Assembly (NCBI GenBank): GCA_001701065.1
Contig: DAAL01000012.1
Location: 13,124-21,011 of the forward strand
Origin: Bacteroidales bacterium GP4
GTDB taxonomy: Bacteria; Bacteroidota; Bacteroidia; Bacteroidales; Muribaculaceae
Length of the DNA stretch: 7,888 nucleotides
Direction: 5' to 3'
Every line of letters starts with the position of its first letter. The first letter of the stretch is position 1. Under the pieces are notes generated by a model. That model was not told the DNA's origin, ran no database searches, and saw only the letters and a list, made by a program, of their open reading frames with translations. Below are positions 6,915 through 7,888 of the stretch, one piece after another. The position numbers and the translations under genes were made by a program.

Positions 6915-6996
6915 TAGTTAACTCCGAGGTCTTTTCTTGACCGATTATCACTATCTGCCAAGCATGATTCTTTTGAGGGTGAATGACGAAATCGAG
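6915..6996. other. Intergenic spacer with no recognisable feature
   Basis: Between the terminator and the lysS promoter I see no gene of useful length, no repeat and no structured RNA. Together with the flanking elements it makes up the 240-bp gap between the protease gene and lysS. Confidence 0.5.
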
Positions 6997-7027
6997 TTGC
7001 TTATGTCGTGGGAAATGATTAATTTTG
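6997..7027 (+). promoter_or_regulatory. Consensus Bacteroidetes promoter for lysS
   Basis: TTG (6997-6999) and TAATTTTG (7020-7027) match both halves of the Bacteroidetes primary-sigma promoter, with exactly 20 bp between them. Transcription should begin near 7034, giving a leader of about 40 nt. It is the best promoter in the window, which suits an essential housekeeping gene. Confidence 0.8.
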
Positions 7028-7075
7028 CAAATATTTGACAAAGTGACAATTGGAAATAAAAATTACCTTATAGAT

Positions 7076-7888
7076 ATGGCAACGAACATACTTGAACTTA
7101 GCGAACAAGAAATAGTAAGACGTGGCAGCCTCGACGAAATGCGCCGTTTAGGCATTGACCCCTACCCCGCACCTCTCTATCCTGTAAATGCTTACACCAC
7201 CCAAATCAAAGAAACTTATACTGACGATGAGTCACACCCGGAAGTGTGCATAGCCGGACGTATCATGACCCGCCGCATCATGGGAAAAGCTTCCTTCATG
7301 GAGCTTCAGGACTCAAAAGGCAGAATTCAGGTGTATGTGAACCGCGATGACCTCTGTCCCGGTGAAAATAAAGATCTTTACAATATAGTTTTCAAGAAGT
7401 TGCTCGACATAGGCGACTTTGTAGGAATCAAAGGATTCGTGTTCCGCACCCAGACAGGCGAAATCTCAGTCCATGCACAAGAGCTTACCGTTCTGAGCAA
7501 GTCGTTGCGTCCTCTTCCCATAGTAAAAGTGAAGGACGGAGTGACTTACGATGCTTTCGACGACCCGGAACTGCGCTACCGCCGCCGCTACGTGGACCTC
7601 GTGGTGAACGACCAAGTGAAAGAAATATTCATCAAGCGCACCAAAGTGTTCAACTCCATGCGCAACTATTTCAACGAAAACGGCTACATGGAAGTGGAGA
7701 CACCTATCCTGCAATCCATTCCCGGCGGAGCCGCTGCACGCCCGTTCATCACCCATCACAATGCGCTCGACATTCCATTGTATCTGCGCATTGCCGATGA
7801 ATTGTATCTGAAACGCCTTATCGTGGGTGGTTTCGAGGGTGTGTACGAGTTCTCAAAGAACTTCCGCAATGAAGGTATGGACCGCACC
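7076..7888 (+). CDS. lysS: Lysyl-tRNA synthetase, class II (3' end outside window)
   Basis: The first 271 codons of a class II lysyl-tRNA synthetase, which charges tRNA-Lys with lysine using ATP in the cytoplasm. An N-terminal stretch with [17 protein letters not shown] (7-23) leads into the anticodon-binding OB fold at about 57-140 ([18 protein letters not shown], then [12 protein letters not shown]). Then comes the linker [15 protein letters not shown] (162-176), class II motif 1 around [16 protein letters not shown] (203-218), and [12 protein letters not shown] (221-232). [11 protein letters not shown] (238-248) and the start of motif 2, [10 protein letters not shown] (262-271), follow, and the window ends there. 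The FRNEGMDRT form is what I recall from Bacteroidetes enzymes. Motif 3 and most of the catalytic domain lie beyond the edge; the family is about 500-580 aa. The start is supported by the consensus promoter about 50 bp upstream. No frameshift is seen in the visible part. Confidence 0.96.
   Translation, partial: MATNILELSEQEIVRRGSLDEMRRLGIDPYPAPLYPVNAYTTQIKETYTDDESHPEVCIAGRIMTRRIMGKASFMELQDSKGRIQVYVNRDDLCPGENKDLYNIVFKKLLDIGDFVGIKGFVFRTQTGEISVHAQELTVLSKSLRPLPIVKVKDGVTYDAFDDPELRYRRRYVDLVVNDQVKEIFIKRTKVFNSMRNYFNENGYMEVETPILQSIPGGAAARPFITHHNALDIPLYLRIADELYLKRLIVGGFEGVYEFSKNFRNEGMDRT

Noticed and set aside
7466..7759. 97-codon open frame on the minus strand inside lysS
   Set aside because: It is the His/Val-rich antisense shadow of a highly conserved synthetase sequence.

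Overview
The window looks like Bacteroidales chromosome, with Muribaculaceae or a near relative as my best guess. The evidence is an argF' gene of the Bacteroides transcarbamylase type, a Bacteroidetes-type LysS, a porin O/P-like outer-membrane protein, a C10 protease with a sorting-tail-like C-terminus, and promoters of the TTG-N20-TAnnTTTG type in place of sigma70 boxes. Family placement comes from remembered protein features and was not checked by any search.

Layout. Positions 41-2929 hold three plus-strand genes packed like an operon: a Wzz-type polysaccharide chain-length regulator, an N-succinylornithine carbamoyltransferase (argF') that overlaps it by 4 bp, and a formate/nitrite channel 28 bp further on. 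The channel gene converges on a minus-strand porin-like gene (2931-3950), with one base between the two stop codons. A divergent intergenic region (3951-4213) carries two outward-facing -7 boxes in a near-palindrome; one serves the porin and the other a long-leader secreted C10 cysteine protease (4214-6835). A strong hairpin terminator (6871-6914) closes the protease gene. A consensus Bacteroidetes promoter (6997-7027) then starts lysS, which runs off the right edge after 271 codons.

How the genes relate. The left block mixes envelope polysaccharide assembly, arginine synthesis and anaerobic formate or nitrite traffic. These share no pathway, so they are more likely co-transcribed housekeeping neighbours than one system. 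The porin and the protease are both envelope or exported proteins and may share a control region. The protease is the accessory-looking gene: its front end has the composition of the surrounding genes, but from about 4740 it becomes sharply AT-rich, and its C-terminal half carries degenerate BspA-like leucine-rich repeats. I found no CRISPR array, tRNA, rRNA, insertion sequence or phage gene, and nothing that clearly forms a new multi-gene system.
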